Part shown: positions 1 to 9,268 of the stretch, piece after piece
Layout: each line of letters starts with the position of its first letter
How positions within the stretch are numbered: the stretch's first letter is position 1
NCBI RefSeq assembly: GCF_900102745.1
Contig: NZ_FMZF01000002.1
Location: 992,001 to 1,056,000, forward strand
From: Geodermatophilus telluris
Lineage (GTDB): Bacteria > Actinomycetota > Actinomycetes > Mycobacteriales > Geodermatophilaceae
Direction of reading: 5' to 3'
DNA: 64,000 bases
The notes under the pieces: model-generated
The model's database searches: none
What the model was told of the DNA's origin: nothing
The model's input: only the letters and a program-made list of their open reading frames with translations
Made by a program: the position numbers and the translations under genes

Positions 1-111
1 CACGTGCCGTCCCCGACCTGCGCTGAAGCCCTGCCACGACGTCCCGAGCGGGAGCCTCCGGCCCCGCGCTCGGTCCGCCGTCCTCCGCAGGGCGGCTCAC
101 CTCGCGTCGCC
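1..111. other. Left edge, no gene seen
   Basis: These bases precede the 3' end of pncA. No start, stop or family-like reading frame that I trust begins or ends here. The stretch may be the intergenic tail of pncA or part of a gene lying outside the window. Confidence 0.5.
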
Positions 112-678
112 TCAGGGGCGGGGGACCTCTCCCTCCAGCTCGACGCCGGCGGTGCGCAGCTGCTCCAGGGCCGCCTCGGTCGAGGCCTCGGCCACCCCGG
201 CGGTGAGGTGCAGCAGCACCCGAGTGGCGAACCCCGCGGCGACGGCGTCCAGGGCGGTGGCCCGCACGCAGTGGTCGGTGGCGATGCCGACGACGTCGAC
301 GGCGTCCACCCCGTGCCCGCGCAGCCAGTCGGCCAGCGGCGTCCCGCCGGCCCGCCCCTCGAAACCGGAGTAGGCGGCCGCGTGTTCGCCCTTGTCGAAC
401 ACCGCCTCGATCGGGTCGCGGTCCAGCGCGGGGTGCAGCTGCTCGCCGCCGCTGCCGACCACGCAGTGCGCCGGCCACGTCTCCAGGAAGTCCGGCTGCT
501 CGGCGAAGTGGCCGCCGGGGTCGACGTGGTGGTCCCGGGTGGCGACGACGTGGGCGTAGCCGCCGGCGTGCACGTGGGCGCTGATCGCCGCCGCCACGGC
601 CGCGCCGCCGGCCACCGCCAGGCGGCCGCCCTCGCAGAAGTCGTTCTGCACGTCGACCACCACCAGCGCGCGGGTCAT
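112..678 (-). CDS. pncA: Nicotinamidase
   Basis: A 188-residue isochorismatase-fold hydrolase that converts nicotinamide to nicotinate and ammonia in cytosolic NAD salvage. The catalytic triad is visible as Asp9 (VVDVQNDF), Lys96 (FDKGEH) and Cys137 (ATDHCVRA). Asp49, His51 and His57 (TRDHHVDPGGHF) fit the metal site of the family. The ATG was chosen because GGAGGAG lies 5 nt upstream. The gene starts 20 nt after the pncB stop, so the pair is almost certainly one transcript converting nicotinamide to nicotinate mononucleotide. Length is normal for the family. Confidence 0.95.
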   Translation of the reverse strand: MTRALVVVDVQNDFCEGGRLAVAGGAAVAAAISAHVHAGGYAHVVATRDHHVDPGGHFAEQPDFLETWPAHCVVGSGGEQLHPALDRDPIEAVFDKGEHAAAYSGFEGRAGGTPLADWLRGHGVDAVDVVGIATDHCVRATALDAVAAGFATRVLLHLTAGVAEASTEAALEQLRTAGVELEGEVPRP

Positions 679-698
679 CGCGGCTCCTCCGTCCGGGC

Positions 699-1982
699 TC
701 AGGCCGTCACCGTCTCCAGCACCGGTTCCCCGCGGGACAGCGCCCATGCCTCCGCCGGCAGCGCCTCCCGCACCCGGCGGTGGTGCGCGGCCGCCGCGGC
801 CAGCGCCTCGGCCGGCGACACCGGGGCCACCACCTCGCCGCCGCGCACCAGGTCGACCACCAGGGGCCGGTCGCCCGCCCGCGGCTCGACCGGACCGCTG
901 CTCACCACCTCGGCGGTCGCCGTCCCGTCGGCGTCGTGCCGGCGCAGGGCGGTCTTGCGGCCGCCGGTGGAGTTCTTGCCCTCCGACCGCTTGGCCACCG
1001 GCACCCCGTCGCGCTCCACCAGCTTGTAGACCATGCCGGCGGTCGGGGCGCCGGAGCCGGTCACCAGCGAGGTGCCGACGCCGTAGCCGTCGACCGGGGC
1101 GGCCATGAGCCCGGAGATGGCGAACTCGTCGAGGTCGCTGGTCACGATGACCCGCGTCGCGGTGGCACCCAGCTCGTCGAGCTGCCGGCGGGCCGCGGTG
1201 GCCAGCGTCGGCAGGTCGCCGGAGTCCAGCCGGATCGCGCCCAGCTGCGGACCGGCCACCTCGACGGCGTTGCGGATGCCCTGCACGACGTCGTAGGTGT
1301 CGACCAGCAGCGTGGTGCCCACGCCGAGGGCCTCGACCTGTGCGGCGAAGGCGGCCTTCTCGTCGTCGTGCAGCAGCGTGAAGGCGTGCGCGCTGGTGCC
1401 CGTCGTCGGCACGCCGTAGCGCCGCCCGGCTTCGAGGTTGGAGGTGGAGACGAAGCCGACCAGGTGCGCGGCGCGGGCCGCGGCGACGGCGGCCTGCTCG
1501 TGGGTGCGGCGCGAGCCCATCTCGATGCAGGGCCGCTCGCAGGCCGCGGCCACCATCCGCGCGGCCGCCGAGGCGATGGCGCTGTCGTGGTTGAGCACGG
1601 AGAGCACCAGCGTCTCCAGGAGCACGCCCTCGGCGAAGGGTGCGCGCACGGTGAGCACGGGCGAGCCGGGGAAGAACAGCTCGCCCTCGGCGTAGCCGCA
1701 GACGTCGCCGCCGAAGCGGAAGTCGGCCAGCCAGTCGAGCAGCCCGGCGTCGTCCAGGCCCTGCTCGCGCAGCGTGGCCAGCTCGTCGTCGCCGAAGCGG
1801 ACGTGCGGCAGCGCCTCGAGCAGCCGCCCGGTGCCGGCGACGACGCCGTAGCGGCGGCCGTGCGGCAGGCGCCGCGCGAACACCTCGAACACGCAGTCGC
1901 GGTCGGCTGTGCCGTCGGCGAGGGCGGCGGCGACCATGGTCAGCTCGTACCGGTCGGTGAGCAGAGCGGGACCCGTCGGCAT
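699..1982 (-). CDS. pncB: Nicotinate phosphoribosyltransferase
   Basis: A 427-residue enzyme joining nicotinate to PRPP to give nicotinate mononucleotide, the step after PncA. Family motifs run in order: TDRYELTM near the N-terminus, [14 protein letters not shown], the TGTSAHAF segment carrying the candidate regulatory histidine, IRLDSGDL, and YKLVERDG. In M. tuberculosis pncB1 also lies divergent from clpS, as here. The ATG start lies 8 nt after a TAGGCT box, which suggests a leaderless mRNA. Confidence 0.95.
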   Translation of the reverse strand: MPTGPALLTDRYELTMVAAALADGTADRDCVFEVFARRLPHGRRYGVVAGTGRLLEALPHVRFGDDELATLREQGLDDAGLLDWLADFRFGGDVCGYAEGELFFPGSPVLTVRAPFAEGVLLETLVLSVLNHDSAIASAAARMVAAACERPCIEMGSRRTHEQAAVAAARAAHLVGFVSTSNLEAGRRYGVPTTGTSAHAFTLLHDDEKAAFAAQVEALGVGTTLLVDTYDVVQGIRNAVEVAGPQLGAIRLDSGDLPTLATAARRQLDELGATATRVIVTSDLDEFAISGLMAAPVDGYGVGTSLVTGSGAPTAGMVYKLVERDGVPVAKRSEGKNSTGGRKTALRRHDADGTATAEVVSSGPVEPRAGDRPLVVDLVRGGEVVAPVSPAEALAAAAAHHRRVREALPAEAWALSRGEPVLETVTA

Positions 1983-1990
1983 GGCACCGG

Positions 1991-1996
1991 AGCCTA
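1991..1996 (-). promoter_or_regulatory. Leaderless -10 box of pncB
   Basis: TAGGCT on the minus strand ends 8 nt before the pncB ATG. In actinobacteria a TANNNT box at this distance places the transcription start on the start codon. No Shine-Dalgarno sequence fits in the gap. Confidence 0.7.
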
Positions 1997-2043
1997 GGTC
2001 GGCCGGGGCGGGCCGACCCGCTGAGCCGCGGGGGACGCCGTCC

Positions 2044-2049
2044 TATGGT
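2044..2049 (+). promoter_or_regulatory. Leaderless -10 box of clpS
   Basis: TATGGT ends 6 nt before the clpS ATG, a leaderless arrangement. It lies 47 bp from the divergent pncB box, so the two promoters are compactly back to back. Confidence 0.65.
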
Positions 2050-2055
2050 GGTCCG

Positions 2056-2352
2056 ATGGCCGGACCCCTGGCGCCGACACGGACGCCCGAGACCACGGTC
2101 GAGGAGACCGCCGACCTCGACCGGCCCTGGGTCACCATCGTCTGGAACGACCCGGTGAACCTGATGACCTACGTGACCCACGTGCTGCGGGAGCTGTTCG
2201 GCTACGACGAGCCGACGGCCACCACGCTCATGCTGCAGGTGCACCACGACGGCAAGGCGGTCGTCAGCTCCGGCCCGCGCGAGCGGATGGAGCACGACAC
2301 CAGCCGGCTGCACGCCTACGGCCTGTGGGCCACCTACCAGCAGGACGCATGA
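2056..2352 (+). CDS. clpS: ATP-dependent Clp protease adaptor ClpS
   Basis: A 98-residue adaptor that hands N-degron proteins to the ClpC/ClpA unfoldase. The conserved core [11 protein letters not shown], the helix [15 protein letters not shown] and the [14 protein letters not shown] segment are all visible. The ATG at this position was preferred over an in-frame start further upstream because it follows the TATGGT box and gives the usual length with a short disordered N-terminus. Its stop overlaps the start of the following DUF2017 gene (ATGA), implying translational coupling. Confidence 0.93.
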   Translation: MAGPLAPTRTPETTVEETADLDRPWVTIVWNDPVNLMTYVTHVLRELFGYDEPTATTLMLQVHHDGKAVVSSGPRERMEHDTSRLHAYGLWATYQQDA

Positions 2353-2846
2353 GGCCCTTCCGCCGCAAGCGCGACGACGTCGTCGCCCGCCTCGAGCCGG
2401 CCGAGGCCGGCATCCTCGGGCTGCTCCTCGACCAACTCGAGCAGCTGCTCACCGCCGATGCCGACGACGTCGACGGCGACCCGGTGGTGGCGCGGCTGCT
2501 GCCGGCCGGGCACCGCACCGACCCGGAGATCGCCGCGGACTACCGCGAGCTCACCGAGGCGGCGCTGCGCTCGGGCAAGACCGACGACCTGGCCGCCGTC
2601 CGCGCCTCCCTGCCCGCCACCGGCGGCGAGGTGCGGCTGGACCCGGACCAGGCGGGAGCGTGGCTGCGCACCACCAACGACCTGCGGCTGGCCCTGGGCG
2701 CGCGCATCGGCGTCACCGAGGAGACCGAGCCGCCGGAGGACCCCACCGGCGAGGAGGGCCAGCAGCTGGCCGTCTACTACTGGCTCACCGCGCTGCAGGG
2801 GTCGCTCGTCGACGCGGTCGCCGCCGGTCGCGACGGCCGAAGGTGA
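2349..2846 (+). CDS. DUF2017 family protein
   Basis: A 165-residue protein of the actinobacterial DUF2017 family, always found beside clpS (Rv1332 in M. tuberculosis). The biochemical role is unknown. It begins [20 protein letters not shown], has the [15 protein letters not shown] helix near the N-terminus, and ends in the family-typical [20 protein letters not shown]. The start overlaps the clpS stop by 4 nt. Its last 62 nt overlap, tail to tail, the gene on the other strand. Confidence 0.85.
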   Translation: MRPFRRKRDDVVARLEPAEAGILGLLLDQLEQLLTADADDVDGDPVVARLLPAGHRTDPEIAADYRELTEAALRSGKTDDLAAVRASLPATGGEVRLDPDQAGAWLRTTNDLRLALGARIGVTEETEPPEDPTGEEGQQLAVYYWLTALQGSLVDAVAAGRDGRR

Positions 2847-3138
2847 GCAGCACCAGCACCGCGAGCAGCAGGTCGAGGACGAAGAACACCGACACCAGGC
2901 TGGGCATCTCCAGGTCGCGCACCCACGCGCCGACGGCGCAGACGAGGACCACCGCCGACAGCAGCAGGACCAGCAGCCAGGTGAGCGCGCGCGAGGTCAC
3001 CAGCAGCACCAGCGAGACCCGGTCGGCGGTGACGTCGCTGCTGTAGTGGCCCGCGCGCCGGGTCAGTCCCTGGGCGCCGAGCCACAGCGCGGGCAGGGCG
3101 AGCAGCGTCACGCCGAGGACCATGAGCAGCTCGAGCAC
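2785..3138 (-). CDS. Small multi-pass membrane protein
   Basis: About 117 residues of unknown function. Three hydrophobic stretches are visible: LLMVLGVTLLALPALWLG near the N-terminus, LTWLLVLLLSAVVLVCAVG in the middle, and [19 protein letters not shown] before an arginine-rich tail. A tyrosine and aspartates lie in the first loop (GHYSSDVTADRV). The start is uncertain: GTG at 3138 or ATG at 3123. The arginine-rich C-terminus is encoded opposite the end of the DUF2017 gene. The hydrophobic pattern makes it believable as a gene, but no family was recognised. Confidence 0.6.
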   Translation of the reverse strand: MLELLMVLGVTLLALPALWLGAQGLTRRAGHYSSDVTADRVSLVLLVTSRALTWLLVLLLSAVVLVCAVGAWVRDLEMPSLVSVFFVLDLLLAVLVLLTFGRRDRRRPRRRATPAAR

Positions 3139-3214
3139 CACGGGTCCGCACCGTATCGGTGGACGGCGGCGCGCGGCCCGGGCCACCGCCCGGGAGCGGG
3201 GGCCGGCGGCCGCC

Positions 3215-3220
3215 TAGACT
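3215..3220 (+). promoter_or_regulatory. Leaderless -10 box of mec
   Basis: TAGACT followed by 7 nt and then the GTG of mec. There is no Shine-Dalgarno sequence between box and start. Confidence 0.7.
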
Positions 3221-3227
3221 GGGCACC

Positions 3228-3701
3228 GTGCTGCGCATCGACCGCGCGACCTACGACGCCATCGTGGCCCACGCCCGGGAGGACCACCCGGACGAGGCCT
3301 GTGGCGTCGTCGCCGGCCCCGAGGGCAGCGACCGCCCGGAGCGGTTCATCCCGATGCTCAACGCCGCCCGCTCGCCGACGTTCTACGAGTTCGACTCCGG
3401 CGACCTGCTGCGGCTCTACCGGGAGATGGACGACCGGGACGAGGAGCCGGTGGTGATCTACCACTCGCACACCGCCACCGAGGCGCACCCCTCGCGCACC
3501 GACGTCAGCTACGCCTCCGAGCCGAACGCGCACTACGTCCTCGTCTCCACCCGCCTCCACGGCGACCGGACCGGGCTCGAGGGCGACGAGGTGGAGTTCC
3601 GCAGCTTCCGGATCGTCGACGGCCAGGTGACCGAGGAGGACGTCGAGGTCGTCGAGTCCTACCTGTTCGGCCACTCGCCGACCACCGTCGTCTACGACTG
3701 A
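3228..3701 (+). CDS. mec: JAMM/Mec zinc peptidase of the CysO pathway
   Basis: A 157-residue JAMM metalloprotease. In M. tuberculosis Mec cuts cysteine off the C-terminus of the sulfur carrier CysO. The full JAMM set is present: Glu23 (PDEACG) and the motif His79-x-His81-x7-Ser89-x2-Asp92 (HSHTATEAHPSRTD). The GTG start follows a TAGACT box by 7 nt and removes a proline/arginine-rich upstream extension. It sits upstream of cysO and cysM, the order seen in mycobacteria, so the three act together in O-phosphoserine-dependent cysteine synthesis. Confidence 0.93.
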   Translation: MLRIDRATYDAIVAHAREDHPDEACGVVAGPEGSDRPERFIPMLNAARSPTFYEFDSGDLLRLYREMDDRDEEPVVIYHSHTATEAHPSRTDVSYASEPNAHYVLVSTRLHGDRTGLEGDEVEFRSFRIVDGQVTEEDVEVVESYLFGHSPTTVVYD

Positions 3702-3871
3702 GCGGGCACCCCCTCGCCCCCACGACGCGCTCGGCACGCCGCGGGACCCTGCGAGGGGGCCGACCGCGCGGAATCGTCGCCCGGTCCCCGGCGTTACGGC
3801 CACAGACCCGCGCCGCACCCGTGGCGCTCCTGCACGTCCCCGACACCCCTTCTCGAGGAGAACCGCACACC

Positions 3872-4150
3872 ATGGCCATCGAGGTCCGGATCCCGACCAT
3901 CCTGCGCACCCACACCGGCGGCAGCAAGACCGTCGAGGGCAGCGGGGACACCCTGGCCGCCCTCGTCGACGACCTCGACGCCAAGCACCCCGGCCTCAAG
4001 GGCCGCCTGGTGACCGAGGAGGGCAAGCTGCACCGCTTCGTCAACGTCTACGTCAACGACGAGGACGTGCGGTTCACCGGCGCCCTCGACACCCAGGTCA
4101 AGGACGGCGACTCCGTCACCATCCTCCCGGCGGTCGCCGGCGGCTGCTGA
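3872..4150 (+). CDS. cysO: Sulfur carrier protein CysO ending in Gly-Gly-Cys
   Basis: A 92-residue ubiquitin-like MoaD/ThiS-family carrier. As thiocarboxylate it gives sulfur to CysM, forming a CysO-cysteine adduct that Mec cleaves. Core segments VRIPTILRTHTGG, KLHRFVNVYVNDEDVRF and GDSVTILPAVAGG match the family. The odd point is the end: codons ggc ggc tgc tga give a genetically encoded cysteine after the Gly-Gly, whereas M. tuberculosis CysO ends at Gly-Gly. GAGGAG lies 11 nt before the ATG. A gap of 170 nt separates it from mec, and cysM follows 43 nt downstream. Confidence 0.93.
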   Translation: MAIEVRIPTILRTHTGGSKTVEGSGDTLAALVDDLDAKHPGLKGRLVTEEGKLHRFVNVYVNDEDVRFTGALDTQVKDGDSVTILPAVAGGC

Positions 4151-4193
4151 CGCCGTCCTGCCGCATCCCCCCGACTCCCCGGAAGAGCTCTGA

Positions 4194-5144
<951 letters not shown>

Positions 5145-5253
5145 CGACCGGGCTGCGCTGGGCGACGGCGTGCGCACCGCGGCCGCCGGGTCGGTGCCGG
5201 CCGCCGACGGCTAGCCTGGCGCGCGCCATGGGGAGCGAGCGGGTGGACGAGGA

Positions 5254-5991
5254 GTGAGGCTCACGGTGGTCGGCTGCTCCGGCAGCGGTCCGGGGCCGAC
5301 GTCGGCGGCCTCCTGCTACCTGGTCGAGCACGACGGCTTCCGGGTGCTGCTCGACCTCGGCAACGGGGCGTTCGGGGCGCTGCAGGCACTGGCCGACCCC
5401 GACACCGTCGACGCGGTCTACCTCTCCCACCTGCATGCCGACCACTGCCTCGACGTCGCGCCGCTGGTGGTCTGGCACCGCTACTCCGGCCGCGCCTCCG
5501 GCCGCCGGTTGCCGCTGATCGCCCCGGCCGGTGCCGACCGGCGGCTGGCGCGCGCCTACGACGTCGACGGCGCCCCGCTCACCGACGTCTTCGACTTCGC
5601 CGTCACCCCGGTGTCGGCCGTGCTCGGGCCCTTCCAGGTGCAGACGGCCCGCACCGCGCACCCGGCCGAGTGCCACGCCATCCGGCTGACCGCGCACGGC
5701 AGCTCGCTCGTGTACACGGGCGACACCGGGCCCTGCCAGGCCGTCGTCGACCTCGCCCGCGGCGCCGACGTGCTGCTGGCCGAGGCCGCCCACCCCGAGC
5801 GCGACGGCCTCCCGCCGGACCTGCACCTGACCGGCCGCCAGGCGGGCGAGGCGGCGGCCGCGGCCCGGGTGCGCCGGCTGCTCGTCACGCACGTCCCGCC
5901 CTGGGTCGACCCCGCGGCCCAGCTGGCCGGCGCGCGGGCGGTGTTCCCGAGGGCCGAGCTGGTCCGCCCCGGCGCCACCTACGACGTCTGA
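5254..5991 (+). CDS. Metallo-beta-lactamase-fold hydrolase (Rv1339-like)
   Basis: A 245-residue metal hydrolase with the intact motif His59-x-His61-x-Asp63-His64 (SHLHADHCLD). Further ligands lie in TAHPAEC, YTGDTG and the final LLVTHVPPW. It occupies the place of Rv1339 in the conserved mycobacterial order before rph. Rv1339 is reported as an atypical cyclic-nucleotide phosphodiesterase, so cAMP hydrolysis is the leading guess, not shown here. The GTG start follows AGGA directly; a TAGCCT box lies about 35 nt upstream. Confidence 0.8.
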   Translation: MRLTVVGCSGSGPGPTSAASCYLVEHDGFRVLLDLGNGAFGALQALADPDTVDAVYLSHLHADHCLDVAPLVVWHRYSGRASGRRLPLIAPAGADRRLARAYDVDGAPLTDVFDFAVTPVSAVLGPFQVQTARTAHPAECHAIRLTAHGSSLVYTGDTGPCQAVVDLARGADVLLAEAAHPERDGLPPDLHLTGRQAGEAAAAARVRRLLVTHVPPWVDPAAQLAGARAVFPRAELVRPGATYDV

Positions 5992-6137
5992 GCGGTCCCG
6001 CGCGACGATCAGGTGACCTGATCATCGAGTGTCCGACCGGACCGTGGGACGTCGGGTGGGACGCGCTGCGGTGCGGTAGGTCGCTCTGCGGTGAGGTCGG
6101 TCTTGCCGCGGCCCCGGCAGGCGGGCACGGTGGGCCG

Positions 6138-7091
6138 GTGGTCGACGACGAACGGGACGGCGTCCGGCTGACCAGCCTCGACGCGCCGCTGGGCGACGGT
6201 CTCGGCGTGACCAAGGGCGACCTGGTCGACCACCTCGACGCCTTCGCCGACCGCCTGGTGCCGCAGCTGGCGGGCCGGCCGCTGTCGGTCAAGCGCGTGC
6301 GGCCCGGCCAGGAGCCGTTCATGCAGCGCAACGTGGCCAAGGGCGCCCCGGAGTGGGTGCGCACCGTCCCCGTCTGGTCGTTCGGCGCGCACCGCGAGGT
6401 GCACCAGGTGCTCTGCGACGACCGCCGCACGCTGCTGTGGCTGGCCAACCAGCGGGCCGTGGAGTTCCACGTCCCCTTCTTCCTCGCCGGCGCGGAGGCC
6501 GAGCCGACCGGCATCGTGCTCGACCTCGACCCGCCCGAGGACGCCGACTTCGCCGTCGTCGTGCGGGCCGCGGAGCTGGTGCGGCGGGCGCTGGCCGACG
6601 CCGGGCTGGCCGGGGCGGTCAAGACCAGCGGGTCCAAGGGCGTGCACGTCGTCGTCCCGGTGCGGGGCGTTGGCCCCGAGGACGCCGCGGCCGCCACCCG
6701 CGCGCTGGCCGCCCGCGCGGCCGCCCTCGACCCCGACCTGGCCACGACCGCCTACATCCGCGAGGACCGGCACGGGCGGGTCTTCCTCGACTCCACCCGC
6801 TCGGGCTCCTCGACGATCGTCGCCGCCTACAGCCCCCGCACCCGCCCCGGCCTGCCGGTGTCGGCGCCGGTCGCCTGGGCGGACCTGCCCACCGTGCGGC
6901 CCGGTGACGTCACCGTGGCGACGGCGCCGCAGCGGCTCGGGGACGGCGACCCGTGGACGGCGCTGCTGCCGGACCCCCAGGAGCTGCCCGCCGACCTGGT
7001 CGCCCAGGGGCACACCATCCCGGTCGCCCGGGTGGCCGCGATGCACGAGGGCAAGCGGCGGGCGCGGGCCAGGCGGGCTGCGGAGGGCTGA
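6138..7091 (+). CDS. Stand-alone LigD-type primase-polymerase domain
   Basis: A 317-residue archaeo-eukaryotic primase-superfamily polymerase like the LigD polymerase domain of bacterial end joining, but with no ligase or nuclease domain attached. The metal pair Asp129/Asp131 (VLDLDPPED), the SGSKGVH nucleotide loop (residues 164-170) and the third acidic residue near Asp218 (VFLDSTRSG) are present. No ATG exists near the start; GTG at 6138 gives the normal N-terminus before GVRLTSLDAPL. M. tuberculosis has comparable stand-alone proteins (Rv3730c, Rv0269c). No Ku or ligase gene lies in the window. Confidence 0.85.
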   Translation: MVDDERDGVRLTSLDAPLGDGLGVTKGDLVDHLDAFADRLVPQLAGRPLSVKRVRPGQEPFMQRNVAKGAPEWVRTVPVWSFGAHREVHQVLCDDRRTLLWLANQRAVEFHVPFFLAGAEAEPTGIVLDLDPPEDADFAVVVRAAELVRRALADAGLAGAVKTSGSKGVHVVVPVRGVGPEDAAAATRALAARAAALDPDLATTAYIREDRHGRVFLDSTRSGSSTIVAAYSPRTRPGLPVSAPVAWADLPTVRPGDVTVATAPQRLGDGDPWTALLPDPQELPADLVAQGHTIPVARVAAMHEGKRRARARRAAEG

Positions 7092-7192
7092 CCACCGACG
7101 ATCCGCCCTCCGCCGTCCACAGGGGGTGTGCCCGTCCACCACGGGGTGCGCGCGGACGCGTCCTGTCGGTGCCGGCCTCCAGGCTCTCGGCC

Positions 7193-7672
7193 ATGAGCAC
7201 GGACCCGCAGACCACCGCCTGGCTCGACCAGGAGGACGCCCACCTCGCCGCCGTCATCCGCCGCGCCCGCTTCGCCGTCCAGTACGTCGGCCCGGGGGAG
7301 GGCCCCGCCGAGCCCGCCTTCGGCTACACGATCGGCCTGTTCGGCCTCGGCCACCCCGAGGTCGTCGTGGTCGGCCGGGGTGCGGCGGCGACGCACGCGC
7401 TGCTCGACGCGGTGGCCGGGCAGGTCGTCGCCGGCCGGTCGCTGGTGCCGGGCGAGCGGGTCGAGGCCGCCGGCGAGGTGCTCGTGGTCGAGGAGTGCCC
7501 CAACCCCGGGGAGGTCCTGCTCGGCGCCAACCGCTTCTACCAGCGCCCGGCCGAGTACTCCGTGCCGGCGCAGCAGTTGGCGTGGGCCTCGCCGCCGGGC
7601 TGCTGGCCGTGGGACGCCGGCTTCGACGGCGGGGCGCACGGTCAGCCGCGGCCGGGCACCTGGACGGCGTGA
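7193..7672 (+). CDS. DUF4262 family protein
   Basis: A 159-residue protein of the DUF4262 type, function unknown. It shows the characteristic AFGYTIGLFGLGHPEVVVVG segment followed by the NRFYQRP motif near the C-terminus and a QLAWASPPGCWPWDAGF end. The ATG was preferred over upstream starts because the family begins about 45 residues before the FGYTIGL motif. The gene converges on gnd with 14 nt between stops. Confidence 0.75.
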   Translation: MSTDPQTTAWLDQEDAHLAAVIRRARFAVQYVGPGEGPAEPAFGYTIGLFGLGHPEVVVVGRGAAATHALLDAVAGQVVAGRSLVPGERVEAAGEVLVVEECPNPGEVLLGANRFYQRPAEYSVPAQQLAWASPPGCWPWDAGFDGGAHGQPRPGTWTA

Positions 7673-7686
7673 GGGCCGGCGGCGGC

Positions 7687-9123
7687 TCAGCCGACCGGCC
7701 GCTCGCTGCGGTCCTCCGACCAGAGGGTGTGGAAGGAGCCCTCCCGGTCGACGCGCCGGTAGGTGTGCGCTCCGAACAGGTCGCGCAGCCCCTGCACCAG
7801 CGCGGCCGGCAGCCGCTCGGCGCGCAGGCCGTCGTAGTAGGCCAGGGCGCTGGCGAACCCCGGCGCGGGGACCCCCGCGCGCACGGCCTCGACGACCACG
7901 GTGCGCCAGCCCTCCTGGCACTGGGCCACGGCGTCGCGGAAGTAGGGGTGCACCAGCAGCGTGGTCAGGCCCGGGTCGTCGGTGAAGGCCTGCCGGATCC
8001 GGTCGAGGAAGCGCGCGCGGATGATGCAGCCGCCGCGCCAGATGGTGGCCAGCGCCGCCCGGTCGACGTTCCACCCGTGCGCCTGCGCGCCGGCGGCGAT
8101 CTGGTCGAAGCCCTGCGCGTAGGCGACGACCTTGGAGGCGTAGAGCGCCTGGCGCACCGCCTCGACGAAGCCGTCGCGGTCGCCCACCGGCTCCGGCGGT
8201 GCGGCCGGCCCGGGCAGCACCCCGCGGGCGGCCGCCCGCTGCTCGGCGTGCCCGGACAGCGCCCGGGCGAACACCGCCTCGGCGATGCCGCTGACCGGGA
8301 CCCCCAGGTCCAGGGCCGACTGCACCGTCCAGCGTCCGGTGCCCTTCTGCTCGGCCTGGTCGAGCACCACATCGACGAAGGGGCGGCCGGTGTCGGCGTC
8401 GACGTGCCTCAGCACCTCGGCGGTGATCTCGATCAGGTAGGAGTCGAGGTCGCCCTCGTTCCAGCCGGCGAACACCTCGCCGATCTCGGCCGGCGACATC
8501 CCCAGCCGGAGCCGCAGCAGGTCGTAGGCCTCGGCGATGAGCTGCATGTCGGCGTACTCGATGCCGTTGTGCACCATCTTCACGAAGTGGCCGGCCCCGT
8601 CGCCGTCGACGTGCGTGCAGCACGGCGTCCCGTCGACGACGGCGGCGATGCTCTCCAGCAGCGGACCGACCAGCGCGTAGGCCTCGGCCGAGCCGCCCGG
8701 CATGATGCTCGGCCCGAGCAGGGCGCCCTCCTCGCCGCCGCTGATGCCCGCGCCGACGAAGTGCACGCCCTTCTCGGCGCAGGCCGCGGTCCGCCGGATC
8801 GTGTCGGTGTAGCGGGCGTTGCCGCCGTCGACGAGCACGTCGCCGGCCTCCAGCACCGCCATCAGCTCCTCGACCACGGCGTCGGTCGGCGCCCCGGCCT
8901 GCACCATGACGACCACCCGGCGGGGCCGCTGCAGGGCCGCGACGAACTCGTGCACCGAGCCGGTGGCGACGAACTCGCCCTCGTCCCCGTGCGCGGCCAG
9001 CAGCGCGTCGGTGCGCGCCCGCGTGCGGTTGTGGACCACGACCCGGCAGCCGTGCCGGGCGAGGTTGCGGGCGAGGTTGGCGCCCATCACGGCCAGCCCG
9101 GTCACACCGATCTCTTGGCTCAT
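7687..9123 (-). CDS. gnd: 6-phosphogluconate dehydrogenase, decarboxylating
   Basis: A 478-residue enzyme of the oxidative pentose phosphate pathway: 6-phosphogluconate + NADP to ribulose 5-phosphate, CO2 and NADPH. The N-terminal Rossmann motif GVTGLAVMGANLARNLARHG, the VHNRTRAR cofactor segment, the catalytic region GISGGEEGALLGPS, the KMVHNGIEYADMQLI helix and the C-terminal RGGCIIRA segment are all present. Length matches the long homodimeric type. It is transcribed opposite to its neighbours and looks monocistronic. Confidence 0.95.
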   Translation of the reverse strand: MSQEIGVTGLAVMGANLARNLARHGCRVVVHNRTRARTDALLAAHGDEGEFVATGSVHEFVAALQRPRRVVVMVQAGAPTDAVVEELMAVLEAGDVLVDGGNARYTDTIRRTAACAEKGVHFVGAGISGGEEGALLGPSIMPGGSAEAYALVGPLLESIAAVVDGTPCCTHVDGDGAGHFVKMVHNGIEYADMQLIAEAYDLLRLRLGMSPAEIGEVFAGWNEGDLDSYLIEITAEVLRHVDADTGRPFVDVVLDQAEQKGTGRWTVQSALDLGVPVSGIAEAVFARALSGHAEQRAAARGVLPGPAAPPEPVGDRDGFVEAVRQALYASKVVAYAQGFDQIAAGAQAHGWNVDRAALATIWRGGCIIRARFLDRIRQAFTDDPGLTTLLVHPYFRDAVAQCQEGWRTVVVEAVRAGVPAPGFASALAYYDGLRAERLPAALVQGLRDLFGAHTYRRVDREGSFHTLWSEDRSERPVG

Positions 9124-9255
9124 GCCCCGCCATGCTGCCGCACCGGGTGGGCCGCGAGAAGGGCGCGGGCGCGCCGCACCGGTGCCTGCCGCGTCGGGGC
9201 CGGGCCGCGGGACCCGGTCGCGGGCCGGCAGTGTCCGCGCAGGTCACCGCGGCCC

Positions 9256-9261
9256 TAGGCT
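9256..9261 (+). promoter_or_regulatory. Leaderless -10 box of the QsdR-like regulator
   Basis: TAGGCT, 7 nt, then GTG. The spacing indicates a leaderless transcript and fixes the start of the downstream regulator. Confidence 0.7.
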
Positions 9262-9268
9262 CGACGGC

